Source of the DNA: CAYHBS01 sp964360995
GTDB lineage: Bacteria > Patescibacteriota > Minisyncoccia > Ryanbacterales > HO2-45-13
DNA length: 41,532 nt
Assembly: GCA_964360995.1 (NCBI GenBank)
Contig: CAYHYZ010000004.1
Coordinates: forward strand, 1 to 41,532
Reading direction: 5' to 3'
Shown here one piece after another: positions 7,387 through 16,289 of the stretch. The notes under the pieces were generated by a model. It was not told where the DNA came from. It saw only the letters and a list, made by a program, of their open reading frames with translations, and ran no database searches. The position numbers and the translations under genes were made by a program. Position 1 is the stretch's first letter. Each line of letters opens with the position of its first letter.

Positions 7387-9600
7387 CTACTGCCCACCCA
7401 TGGTTTTCAGCCACGCATCAACCGCTGAAGTATATTTTGGATCCATTTGGACAGCGCGTTCTGCATGTTTGATTGCTTCAGTTTTATTACCAAGATCAGC
7501 ATAGGTTTGGGCGAATGCGATGTGCAGTTCTGCAGTGCCATCTTTATTAGCTGTGTGCATTTCAAGGAATTTAATAATATCCAAGCGCTTCGCTGTATCG
7601 TTTATTCCCATTACCCTTTGAAGCATGCTATTGATTTCTTCATCTGCAAGGATAGTAATGGCTCCGCTGGCGATCTTCTCCGTCAGAATTTTTTGAGCTC
7701 CCACAATGTCGCCTCCCTGTAAATACACATTCACAATGACAATAAGTAGTGAGCGCTTCTCTCCGGAAATTTGATACGCCGTATTTACCAATTGCAGCGC
7801 TTCGGGAAACTTTCCCTGTACCATACGAAGTTCTGCAAAACTGATGTAGTTCTGTACATACCCAGGGGCTTCGGAGAGTGCCTCCTCATATAATTTTTCA
7901 GAACGAACGCCTGAAGGCCCTCTCGCATCCTGGATGGCAAGAAGGCGTGCGAGTAGTAATTTATTTTTTAACACCTCCGGTTCGTCTGCTACTTGTTCCT
8001 CCATTTTTGCAATTGCAAAGGAAAGGAGTTTACTTGTATTATCATTGGGTTGCGTGGCCTTGAGGGCATAGTCCATCGAGACAATACCAATCCGCTCACG
8101 AATCTCACGAGATCCAAGTGTACGCAGCGCAAGTATTTCATCAGTCCGCTGCGCAATTTCTTCAAACGATGTCTGCTTCTGAAAAGACTGTAGTACATCA
8201 ATAGCGCCGGTGGCGGCTTGTATCGGTCGAACATTCAGGAATGAAACCAACAACACGATTGCAACAAGCGCCCCCGCGGGCACCATCGCCGCAAATGCTG
8301 GATCGACTGGCTTCGTATTTTTTGCCCCATGCTCGACTGATACTGTATGGAGAAACGCAAGCGCAAACACAAGCGTGAGATACGTTGTGATGGTGTCAAA
8401 CACGAAAAAATTTTGCGCCAAATACGCGCCGTATCCTCCTGCAAATGCGAGCGCAATTACCGAGTGTAGCGTTCTTGATTTCCACAATCGGAATAACGTA
8501 TATAGGGCAGCGGCATGTATAGAGAGAAACGCGATAAAACCAAGAATCCCTGCGTCAACCAACCACTCAAGAAATACATTGTGTGTTCGATCAAACCATG
8601 GTTCATTCCCGAATAATGATGGATTGTAATATTTTGCAAATGGAACAATAAATGTATCTGGGCCCCACCCAAGCACTGGGCGCTCACGCGCAGCCTCAAT
8701 TGCCATGCCCCAAATTTTGATACGTGGTTGATTCTTTATATCGGTCGAGAATATTTCTGAAAAACGACTAAATAATGGAACTTGCTTCACGATAAAACTA
8801 TTCGGATACATTTTAATCCCCCCCAACAAACATAATCCGGCCATTACTATTGCCGCAGCTCCATATTTAAACGTGCGTTGCTTTGAAAAAATAAGGATAA
8901 GCACGGTCATTGTGCCAACACCCGCAAGTAACCCTAAAAATGCTCCGCGACTCGCAGGTAGTAAAAATGCTCCGAGTAACACTAGCTCTACGGCGATGAG
9001 CGTCCACCGCTTCAATGGATTCTTCCACTCGCTCGCAAGTAGTCCTCCCACCACGAACATGTGAGTCATGAGATACACCGCGAGATAAATAAAATTTCCA
9101 AACGTGGCAAAAGGACGGTCTTCTGTCCCATATCCCTTTATTACATCGAACCCCTCTCCAAGAGTGAACAGCGCAACGAACGTTGCGACACCAATACTGA
9201 CATACGAAAAACGCAACCAATCCATTTTATTTTTGAGAATATGCGCTGCGGCCAAAAATAGGGCGAAGAGATGCAGGTAGGTAATGGTCCCCTCCATTCG
9301 CTCAAAATTGGACCAAAAACTTTGGTATGGATTTACCCCAAGGATACCTGCGAGCGTCGCGATGCCCACAAACCCTCCGAATGCATAGAGCACGACACTC
9401 TTTCTTGGACGAAATGATGCGTCCAGCACCGCAAGCGACACCCATGCGACAAAGACAATTTCCGTGACAATGCGAAAAAAGAAGTTTTTCCCCGTAATAA
9501 ACGGAAAATACATCGACTGACTCACAATAAGTGGGGTCAGCAACAACAGCCCAAGCCCAATGTACGCAATCCAACGCACAAATGATTCGTAAGAATTCAT
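7387..9600 (-). CDS. O-antigen ligase / Wzy-type polymerase family membrane protein with C-terminal TPR repeats
   Basis: A 737-residue multi-pass membrane protein. About the first 450 residues form a dozen hydrophobic helices, including LLLLTPLIVSQSMYFPF and the extracytoplasmic-loop signature ERPVLGWGPDTF and DRTHNVFLEWLVDAGILGF, which matches the Wzy_C / WaaL O-antigen ligase family. The remainder (about 480-737) is soluble and contains TPR-like repeats such as AEAIKHAERAVQMDPKY-type helices near the end. Such proteins join or polymerise undecaprenyl-linked glycans outside the membrane. It is transcribed divergently from the initiating sugar transferase, fitting a role at the end of the same pathway. 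Ligase versus polymerase cannot be decided from sequence. Confidence 0.85.
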   Translation of the reverse strand: MNSYESFVRWIAYIGLGLLLLTPLIVSQSMYFPFITGKNFFFRIVTEIVFVAWVSLAVLDASFRPRKSVVLYAFGGFVGIATLAGILGVNPYQSFWSNFERMEGTITYLHLFALFLAAAHILKNKMDWLRFSYVSIGVATFVALFTLGEGFDVIKGYGTEDRPFATFGNFIYLAVYLMTHMFVVGGLLASEWKNPLKRWTLIAVELVLLGAFLLPASRGAFLGLLAGVGTMTVLILIFSKQRTFKYGAAAIVMAGLCLLGGIKMYPNSFIVKQVPLFSRFSEIFSTDIKNQPRIKIWGMAIEAARERPVLGWGPDTFIVPFAKYYNPSLFGNEPWFDRTHNVFLEWLVDAGILGFIAFLSIHAAALYTLFRLWKSRTLHSVIALAFAGGYGAYLAQNFFVFDTITTYLTLVFALAFLHTVSVEHGAKNTKPVDPAFAAMVPAGALVAIVLLVSFLNVRPIQAATGAIDVLQSFQKQTSFEEIAQRTDEILALRTLGSREIRERIGIVSMDYALKATQPNDNTSKLLSFAIAKMEEQVADEPEVLKNKLLLARLLAIQDARGPSGVRSEKLYEEALSEAPGYVQNYISFAELRMVQGKFPEALQLVNTAYQISGEKRSLLIVIVNVYLQGGDIVGAQKILTEKIASGAITILADEEINSMLQRVMGINDTAKRLDIIKFLEMHTANKDGTAELHIAFAQTYADLGNKTEAIKHAERAVQMDPKYTSAVDAWLKTMGGQ

Positions 9601-9611
9601 AGATTGGGATT

Positions 9612-9653
9612 AGTATGCCACGCGCTACCAAAAATGACAAAAAGCGTTATAGT
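9612..9653. promoter_or_regulatory. Back-to-back promoters of the glycan locus
   Basis: Only 60 bp separate the divergent start codons. For the minus-strand gene, TTGTCA (9640-9635) and CATACT (9617-9612) are 17 nt apart, ending 11 nt before the ATG. For the plus-strand operon, TATAGT (9648-9653) ends 7 nt before the ATG at 9661; its -35 region is poor. Both transcripts should have almost no leader. The two promoters interleave, so expression may be linked. Confidence 0.5.
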
Positions 9654-9660
9654 ACATGCA

Positions 9661-10989
9661 ATGCTTAGTCGCGCGTTTGCCTACCGCATCCTCCCCGCCA
9701 TTGATGGCGTATTTTTAATGCTGGGTCTTGTCATTGCCCTTGGCATTCGATATGGATCACATGCACTTATGGCGCAATTTTCTGTTCACGCACTTCCATT
9801 CGTTATTGTGTTTTCGGCGTGGTTGTTTATTTTGCGCATCAATGACATGTATCACCCGTACGAATCTCTCGACATCCGGAAAATTCTTGAAGGCTCATTC
9901 CGATCTCTCCTGGTGGGTGTTAGTGCCGCAGTCATCTTCTTCTATGCGTTTCCAGTGTTTGGTATTACCCCTCGAAAAAATCTCCTGCTGATCGGCGGCA
10001 TTGCACTTATTATCATCATTCTTTGGAGATATGTATTTGCTGAAATTATCAAACGATACGCCCCACTCAAAATATTTCTTATTGGAGGCGCGCCGGAGAT
10101 TACTGAAGTCGCTGCATACATACAATCCCGCCCGCAGCTTGGCATCAATGTCGAACAGCATCCGGAGATTACACCTGCTATGGTATCTGTGATGAGTGCG
10201 GCAGGTCGCAATTATTATGTGGTGATTCCGCAGTCCGTAAAGTCATCGGGGGAGCCAATGAATCGCATATATGCACTCCTTCCTTCGGGGGTGCAATTAC
10301 TGGATTTTGCTGCACTGCACGAGCGACTTTATCACAGAATTCCTGTATCACTGATTACGGAACTGTGGTTTCTCGAACATATTGCTGAAGGGAAAAAACC
10401 CATTTACTCGGGTGTAAAACGTATCATTGATATTGTTATCGGACTGATAGTAGGCACAATTACATTGGTTTTATTTCCATTCATTGCATTCGCTATCAAA
10501 ATTAACAGCAAGGGGCCCGTCATACTTCCCAATCACTACCGGGTAGGACAAAATGGGAAAATATTTCAACTATACAAATTCCGCTCCATGGAAGATAACG
10601 CCGAAAAACACGGGCCTCAATGGACCCAGCATAATGATCCTCGCATTACCCGAATTGGAAAATATTTGCGAGAATTACGAATAGACGAACTCCCACAAGT
10701 ATTCAATATATTAAGAGGCGATCTTTCATTTGTTGGTCCGCGCCCCGAGCGACCGGAATTTGTCGCTGAACTGCGCAAAGAAATTCCCTTCTACGATATG
10801 CGTCACCTCGTGAAGCCGGGGCTATCTGGTTGGGCGCAAACAAACCCACCGTTCTATTACACAGGCACCACCGAGACCATCATCAAACTGCAATATGATC
10901 TTTACTATATCAAGAATCGCAGCATGATCCTTGACCTATCAGTACTCCTCAACACAATAGTAGTGCTTTTTTCCCGTCTGGGCCGCTGA
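9661..10989 (+). CDS. Undecaprenyl-phosphate sugar-1-phosphate transferase (WcaJ/WbaP-like polyprenyl glycosylphosphotransferase)
   Basis: Transfers a sugar-1-phosphate to undecaprenyl phosphate at the inner face of the membrane, the committed first step of glycan assembly. The 442-residue protein has an N-terminal membrane part with about four helices, a middle nucleotide-binding-like domain (KIFLIGGAPEI), a further helix, and the C-terminal catalytic domain with KRIIDIVIG, YKFRSM, RIDELPQ and GPRPERPEF. The frame is open from 9604, but the ATG at 9661 lies 7 nt behind the -10 box and begins MLSRAFAYRIL, so it is chosen. It heads a plus-strand run of about 21 kb. The sugar (Glc, Gal or other) is not predictable. 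Confidence 0.92.
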   Translation: MLSRAFAYRILPAIDGVFLMLGLVIALGIRYGSHALMAQFSVHALPFVIVFSAWLFILRINDMYHPYESLDIRKILEGSFRSLLVGVSAAVIFFYAFPVFGITPRKNLLLIGGIALIIIILWRYVFAEIIKRYAPLKIFLIGGAPEITEVAAYIQSRPQLGINVEQHPEITPAMVSVMSAAGRNYYVVIPQSVKSSGEPMNRIYALLPSGVQLLDFAALHERLYHRIPVSLITELWFLEHIAEGKKPIYSGVKRIIDIVIGLIVGTITLVLFPFIAFAIKINSKGPVILPNHYRVGQNGKIFQLYKFRSMEDNAEKHGPQWTQHNDPRITRIGKYLRELRIDELPQVFNILRGDLSFVGPRPERPEFVAELRKEIPFYDMRHLVKPGLSGWAQTNPPFYYTGTTETIIKLQYDLYYIKNRSMILDLSVLLNTIVVLFSRLGR

Positions 10990-10990
10990 T

Positions 10991-11992
10991 ATGGGCATCT
11001 TCATTGTCACCCAATCAATTGACGAGAAGGATTCGGTGCTATCTTTTTTTCTCGATTGGGTGAATGAATTCGCGCGACATACAAACGTCATTGTCGTTGC
11101 GAATAAAGTCGGCTCACATCATCTTCCAAAACATGTGCAAGTATTCTCACTCGGAGGCGAACAAAACTCTTGGCGTATTACAAAGGTGATGCGCTTACAA
11201 TATCTGTTTTTAAGACACCGGAGGGATATTTCACGCATTTTTTTTCATATGTGCCCAGAATATGTTGTCTCTCTCCACATTCTTCCAAAAATACTGCGTA
11301 AGCGATCCATCTTATGGTATGTCCACAAAAGAATTTCAATCTATCTACGAGCTGCACACCTCCTCGTCAATAGGATAGTGACTGCAACAGAATCCTCATG
11401 CAACCTTTCCTCAAGAAAAATCTTGGTTTGTGGCCACGGCATCAATACCGAACGCTTCTCCCCAGGCACGCTACCAAAAACAAACACACTGGAAATTGTA
11501 TTAGTCGGAAGAATAAGTCCAGTAAAACGATATGAACTACTACTTCCAGTGGCTGTCGCACTCCGATCTAAAAATAGACATTTCCATATGCGTATTGCGG
11601 GTCCAATAGCCGCTCAGGATGTCGATTACTATAATAATTTGCAGCAGACAATCAAAAACGATCATCTGTCAGAATACATTGAATTCGTGGGGGTCATCCC
11701 TCATGAAAAACTGCCTATGTTTTATCATTCGTCGCATGCATTAATCAGCTTTACCCCTACAGGCAGCTTCGACAAGGTGATTTTGGAAGCCATGTCATCT
11801 GGCCTACATGTGTACTGTACGAATGTAAGCCTTGAGGGAATACTGAACGAAGGATATATAAAGGAAGGAACCACAAACACACTTGCACAGTTATTGGCGG
11901 AAGTCCCACTGGAGCATAATTATCGAAACCGAAACTATATTGTACAGTACCACAATTTGCATGAACTCATTAAGCGATTACTAAGCGCGTAG
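10991..11992 (+). CDS. Glycosyltransferase family 4-like (GT-B)
   Basis: A 333-residue GT-B enzyme, expected to add a sugar from an NDP donor to the growing lipid-linked glycan. The C-terminal donor-binding half has LEIVLVGRISPVKRYELLLP, EFVGVIPHEKLPMFYHSSHA and FDKVILEAMSSGL; the first acidic residue of the usual E-x7-E motif is replaced (GSFDKVILE). The N-terminal half is weakly conserved and short. It starts 1 nt after the stop of the initiating transferase and ends 1 nt before asnB, so it is cotranscribed. Confidence 0.85.
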   Translation: MGIFIVTQSIDEKDSVLSFFLDWVNEFARHTNVIVVANKVGSHHLPKHVQVFSLGGEQNSWRITKVMRLQYLFLRHRRDISRIFFHMCPEYVVSLHILPKILRKRSILWYVHKRISIYLRAAHLLVNRIVTATESSCNLSSRKILVCGHGINTERFSPGTLPKTNTLEIVLVGRISPVKRYELLLPVAVALRSKNRHFHMRIAGPIAAQDVDYYNNLQQTIKNDHLSEYIEFVGVIPHEKLPMFYHSSHALISFTPTGSFDKVILEAMSSGLHVYCTNVSLEGILNEGYIKEGTTNTLAQLLAEVPLEHNYRNRNYIVQYHNLHELIKRLLSA

Positions 11993-11993
11993 C

Positions 11994-13805
11994 ATGTGCG
12001 CCATCAACGGTTTCACATTTGAAAACAAGAACCTTATAGACGCGATGAATACCTGTACGCGTCATCGGGGTCCTGACGCCACATGCACGTGGATTTCTCA
12101 TGACATTTCATTAGGACATAATCGTCTCAAAATTATTGATTTACGCGATGACGCAAATCAGCCCCTCACAAGCAGCGATGGCCGGTACGTGATTGTCTTC
12201 AATGGCGAAATATACAATTTTAAGGAGCTCCGGAGGGAACTCAATTATCCATTTGCAACTGAATCGGATACAGAGGTGTTGCTCGCAGGATTCATCACGT
12301 GGGGAGAAAAAGTTGTATCGAAGCTCAACGGGATATTTGCGTTCGCGGTTTTCGACACATTTGAACGCGCTCTCTTTCTCGCGCGAGATCACAATGGTAT
12401 TAAGCCGCTGTATTACTTTCATAAGGATAATACATTGATCTTTGCATCAGAAATAAAAGCTATCTTAGTGCACCCCGCGGTATCAAGGCAACTCGATCAC
12501 ATTGCCCTATCTCATCATTTGTTGCTGCAATATACACCAGAACCCATGACGCTCTTTAAAGATATCAAAAAGTTTCCCGCAGCACACTTTGCATGGTTTC
12601 AAAATGAACTACTACATTTCACGAAATACTGGTCCCCGACCATACCAAAAAACTTTGATCGATTGGATCTGCCGCGCGTACTCGATTGTATTCACACTGC
12701 AGTTAAAGCGGAGCTGGTCAGTGACCGTCCGGTCGGTCTTTATCTTTCCGGAGGCATTGACTCTAGCACTATTCTCCATTTTGCCCGCCCGCATATTCGT
12801 GAACTCAACACATTTTCCATACGATTTGATCTTTCAGAATCTGAACAACAAGAGAAATTCAATGTTGACGCGGACATCGCGCTACGTCTATCCAAGCACT
12901 ATGAAACCATGCATCATGAACTGCTTATAGACAGTCGGCAGGTAGTGTCAGAAATCGCGCACGCACTCCTGCACCTAGAGGAGCCGATCGCGAATGCAAC
13001 GATCATTCCAATGTTTCTACTCTCCCGTTTTGCGAAAAACCGAGTGGCGGTCGCGCTCTCTGGCGAGGGTGGGGACGAACTGTTTGGCGGCTATGAAAGA
13101 TACCGATTGAGTCGCATCGCAAATATTGTCGGGAGTATGCCCCATATACTAAGTCAACGGATCGCAAAATTAGTTAACTCAAAATTACTATTTCCCCCGG
13201 GTGCGGAACGCTACGCGGCACTAATGATGCCGGGACGGATGCATATGGGAGATATATTTCGATTGGATATTGATGAGCGTACCGCGTCAGCTTGGATAAA
13301 CGAGCGCTTTGCCACAGTACCAGATCAAGATTTTGAACGGCAGATGATGGAAGTCGACAGACAAACGTGGCTTACTGATGAAGCGCTGTTGCGCTCAGAC
13401 AAAATGAGTATGGCTCACGGGCTTGAAATGCGTGTGCCTCTTTTAGAGCGCTCAGTGATTAATATGGCGAGAAGTTTTCCTTCAACATATCACGTAGGTT
13501 TATTTCAAACAAAAAAGTTGCTGAGAAAAGAACTCTTCGGAGTATTGCCAAAATATGTTCTCAAGCAGCCAAAACGCGGATGGTTCTCCCCATCTGCAAA
13601 ATGGATGCGACACCCGGAATTAAAGAAGATGATGTCAGAAACCTTTACGCAGTCGTATTACGCAGAAACCTCGACTCTTATCGACTTTGAGCGCTTACAA
13701 CAAATGCACCGATTGCACGCCGGGGGTTCAGCGTACTTTGCCAATGAATTATGGGCTGTATTCGTTTTTCAAATATGGGCAAGAACATTTCAAATACACT
13801 TATGA
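11994..13805 (+). CDS. asnB: Asparagine synthase (glutamine-hydrolysing) family amidotransferase
   Basis: The 603-residue protein has the full AsnB arrangement. The N-terminal Ntn glutaminase starts at MCAINGF with Cys2 as nucleophile, followed by RHRGPDA and FNGEIYNF. The ATP pyrophosphatase synthase domain carries the PP-loop YLSGGIDSSTI and LSGEGGDELFGGYERY. Classical AsnB makes asparagine from aspartate, but AsnB homologues inside polysaccharide loci often amidate uronic acids or peptide side chains (as WbpS-type enzymes do). Lying between two glycosyltransferases, amidation of a glycan acid is at least as likely as amino-acid synthesis. The stop overlaps the next start (ATGA). Confidence 0.93.
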   Translation: MCAINGFTFENKNLIDAMNTCTRHRGPDATCTWISHDISLGHNRLKIIDLRDDANQPLTSSDGRYVIVFNGEIYNFKELRRELNYPFATESDTEVLLAGFITWGEKVVSKLNGIFAFAVFDTFERALFLARDHNGIKPLYYFHKDNTLIFASEIKAILVHPAVSRQLDHIALSHHLLLQYTPEPMTLFKDIKKFPAAHFAWFQNELLHFTKYWSPTIPKNFDRLDLPRVLDCIHTAVKAELVSDRPVGLYLSGGIDSSTILHFARPHIRELNTFSIRFDLSESEQQEKFNVDADIALRLSKHYETMHHELLIDSRQVVSEIAHALLHLEEPIANATIIPMFLLSRFAKNRVAVALSGEGGDELFGGYERYRLSRIANIVGSMPHILSQRIAKLVNSKLLFPPGAERYAALMMPGRMHMGDIFRLDIDERTASAWINERFATVPDQDFERQMMEVDRQTWLTDEALLRSDKMSMAHGLEMRVPLLERSVINMARSFPSTYHVGLFQTKKLLRKELFGVLPKYVLKQPKRGWFSPSAKWMRHPELKKMMSETFTQSYYAETSTLIDFERLQQMHRLHAGGSAYFANELWAVFVFQIWARTFQIHL

Positions 13806-14977
13806 AAAGAATTCTTATTTGCACTTCTGATTTTTCCTTCCGAGAACGGGGCGCGGAAGAAGCGGATCGCACGTCTGGAATTCTTCAACTCAAGAATTTC
13901 GGATACGAGTTAACGGTGTATGCAAAAACTCACGCGCCACTACAGGCGCAAAGAGAGACCGTTGAGAGGGCACACAGTATGGGCATTAAGCTCGTGTATT
14001 TCCCCTACCGAAAAAAGAGCATTCTTAATCGTATCAACCCGCGGTGGCTGGATGGAGCAAGCCTGGAATATCGAGACCCGGGTTTGCAAGTTGCAATAAA
14101 ACATAAGATAGAGAGTTGGCATCCCGATGTCGTGTGGTTGGAACCGAGTTTTCTTTGGCCGCTCGCACGGACGGTGAGGCGCCTAGGTGTGCCCATTATC
14201 ATGCGCTCGGTTAATTTTGAATCACAGCACTACTTACAAGAGGCAGGTATAGGGCCGTTTACATTGTTGAAGGCGGCATCAAAACTTCTCAATGAATACA
14301 CCGCCGCGCACTCCTGTGACGTGTTATTTGCGATCTCTCCGGATGATCGAGATAAATACAAAAAATTCGGTGCAAAATACTGTGCGGTCCTCCCCCTACG
14401 AAAACTACCGGACTTTCTCAAGTTTGAACATATTCCGAAGGAAACAAAGATACTGCACGTCGCTTTCGCCGGCTCTTCCTATAATGTGCGGCACAATTTG
14501 GCCGCTGCAAGAATGATCATTGAAGAAATTGCACCGACCGTAAACCAATTAATGCCCGGCGTGTTTGTCTTTCATATTTTTGGCGCCAAGCTTCCTGCTT
14601 ATTTACAACGCGAATGCTTGGATAATGTTATCTACGAATCTTACGTGCCGAACCTCGATCGTTTTTATCATGAAATTGACATCGCACTCGCACCGAAATT
14701 GTATGGTGGCGGCATGCAGCAGAAAGTATTTGAACCTATTGTGCGCGGAATTCCGACAATTACCTCAAAAAATGCTCTTGTGGGATATCCGATGCGCCCA
14801 TCAGAAGAGGTGCTACTAGCACATTCACCAAAGGAATATGCGGATCGACTCATTGATCTCGCTGATGTTACACTCAGAAAACAAATATCAGCCGCCGCGC
14901 AGAAGAGTGCGCGCAATCTTTTTTCCCAAGAAATATTAAATCAAATAATTGTTCAAGGACTTAGTCACATTGCCTGA
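13802..14977 (+). CDS. Glycosyltransferase (GT-B, family 4-like)
   Basis: A 391-residue glycosyltransferase beginning MKRILICTSDFSFRERGAEE. The C-terminal half has LHVAFAGSSYNVRHNLAA, IYESYVPNLDRFYHEIDIAL and GGGMQQKVFEPIVRGIPTI, the Gly-rich variant of the donor-site block seen in enzymes related to sugar transferases with PEP-CTERM/exosortase loci. The chosen ATG at 13802 overlaps the asnB stop in an ATGA junction; an upstream in-frame ATG at 13751 lies inside asnB. Donor and acceptor are unknown. Confidence 0.85.
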   Translation: MKRILICTSDFSFRERGAEEADRTSGILQLKNFGYELTVYAKTHAPLQAQRETVERAHSMGIKLVYFPYRKKSILNRINPRWLDGASLEYRDPGLQVAIKHKIESWHPDVVWLEPSFLWPLARTVRRLGVPIIMRSVNFESQHYLQEAGIGPFTLLKAASKLLNEYTAAHSCDVLFAISPDDRDKYKKFGAKYCAVLPLRKLPDFLKFEHIPKETKILHVAFAGSSYNVRHNLAAARMIIEEIAPTVNQLMPGVFVFHIFGAKLPAYLQRECLDNVIYESYVPNLDRFYHEIDIALAPKLYGGGMQQKVFEPIVRGIPTITSKNALVGYPMRPSEEVLLAHSPKEYADRLIDLADVTLRKQISAAAQKSARNLFSQEILNQIIVQGLSHIA

Positions 14978-14980
14978 TTA

Positions 14981-16015
14981 ATGAAAAATCTTTACGCACC
15001 ACGAATTCTCGGGAGATCGTTGCGCCATCTACCATTTTTTTACCCTCACTGGGGCATCCTCAGTAAGCCAAAGCGATTATTTGCCGACACTGCGGCAACA
15101 GTATTTTTCGAGACAAAATTATTTAATCTGGTTGAAAATCCCGCAACGGCCGAATATATCATCATCCCCTATGATTTTTTTCTGATTGAGAGTGAGCGAG
15201 AATATTTGCAAAACGTTGTCGCGGTTTCCGAGGCGCATGGAAAGCAGATCCTCATTTTTGATTTTAGTGATTTTGACAAACCAATTCATGTGCCTAACGC
15301 AAATATTTTCCGCACTTCGCTATACCGGTCAAAACGAATGCCACATGAACACCCAATACCTCCCATCATTTTACCCTTACCCAAAGAACAACGATGTATC
15401 AGGAGCAAATCTTCAATACCTACCATCGGATTTTGCGGCTGGGCAGCACGCGAATCAGCATTAAGAACTCTCCGCGATTCTCTCCATCTCACTTTGACTC
15501 GCACACTCGATATCATTTTTCATACACAACGTACGGCTCACGTGCGCGGTGTAGCAATTCGCCAGGAGGCGCTACGCATCCTCGCTTTGGACGAGAGGGT
15601 AAATACAAATTTTATTGTGCGCACGACGTATTCTGGTCATGCGGATACCATTCAGCTTGATGCGATGCAAGCAAGAATGCAATATGTAGAAAATATGCGC
15701 AACTGTGATTTTTCTCTGTGTGTCAAAGGTGACGGGAACTATTCAAATAGATTTTATGAAGCGCTCAGTCTGTCCCGTCTCCCCCTTCTCGTCGACACAG
15801 ATACGATCCTACCCCTCGCAGAAGAAATCAATTACGATGAGTTTGTACTCACTGTTTCTATCCAAAAGATAAATGACCTGCCCGGAGCCACTGCCCAATG
15901 GTGGAACAATCTTACCCCGGCCTCATATCAGGAAAAGCAGGAATCTGCCTTTCAAATGTTCAACAGATTTCTCCGAGCAGATAAATATTTTACAAGACTT
16001 TTTAATCAACTATGA
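14981..16015 (+). CDS. Exostosin-like (GT47-type) glycosyltransferase
   Basis: A 344-residue protein whose C-terminal half matches the exostosin family: ARMQYVENMRNCDFSLCVKG, DGNYSNRFYEALSLSRLPLL and VDTDTILPLAEEINYDEFVL. Exostosin-like enzymes are inverting GT-B transferases first known from heparan sulfate and plant cell-wall synthesis; bacterial members occur in capsule loci. No signal peptide or membrane anchor is visible, so it should act in the cytosol on lipid-linked glycan. It begins 3 nt after the preceding gene. The final 60 residues are mirrored by a broken copy just downstream. Confidence 0.82.
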   Translation: MKNLYAPRILGRSLRHLPFFYPHWGILSKPKRLFADTAATVFFETKLFNLVENPATAEYIIIPYDFFLIESEREYLQNVVAVSEAHGKQILIFDFSDFDKPIHVPNANIFRTSLYRSKRMPHEHPIPPIILPLPKEQRCIRSKSSIPTIGFCGWAARESALRTLRDSLHLTLTRTLDIIFHTQRTAHVRGVAIRQEALRILALDERVNTNFIVRTTYSGHADTIQLDAMQARMQYVENMRNCDFSLCVKGDGNYSNRFYEALSLSRLPLLVDTDTILPLAEEINYDEFVLTVSIQKINDLPGATAQWWNNLTPASYQEKQESAFQMFNRFLRADKYFTRLFNQL

Positions 16016-16285
16016 AAGTATTGTTTCTTTTTTCTGGGTCCAGGAACGTGAGTCCCGATTCGGCACCGAATGAAATACCTAATACACAATTTTATGGTAT
16101 CAGAAATAGCATATAAAGATATTATGATGAGAATTTCTTATACGCAGATTGACATGGCTCCTGGGGTAGTCCAGAGTTGGTGGAATAATCTTTCGGAATC
16201 ATCTTATCACGCGACGCGGAAGGCAGTATGGGAAGAATGTAATACGCGTCTGCGTGCGGACATATTTTTTCCAGTATTCTAGAAT
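16012..16285 (+). pseudogene. Deletion scar: start of a glycosyltransferase gene joined to the tail of an exostosin gene
   Basis: An ATG overlapping the exostosin stop (ATGA) opens a 34-codon frame (16012-16116). Its product has FSGSRN and PNTQFYG, matching FSGTRK and PDTQLYG at the start of the next intact glycosyltransferase (16290). From about 16090 to 16282, in a different frame, the sequence encodes a stretch resembling the last 60 residues of the exostosin gene: EIAY, SYTQID, PG, QSWWNNL, SSY, TRLRAD and F align with EINY, SIQKIN, PG, QWWNNL, ASY, RFLRAD and F. The simplest explanation is tandem duplication of an exostosin-glycosyltransferase pair followed by an internal deletion. Neither piece should be functional. 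Confidence 0.75.
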
Positions 16286-16289
16286 CACT

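Noticed and set aside
16070..16282. 70-codon open frame as an intact small gene
   Set aside because: Its product matches only the last 60 residues of the exostosin gene, so it is treated as part of a deletion scar.
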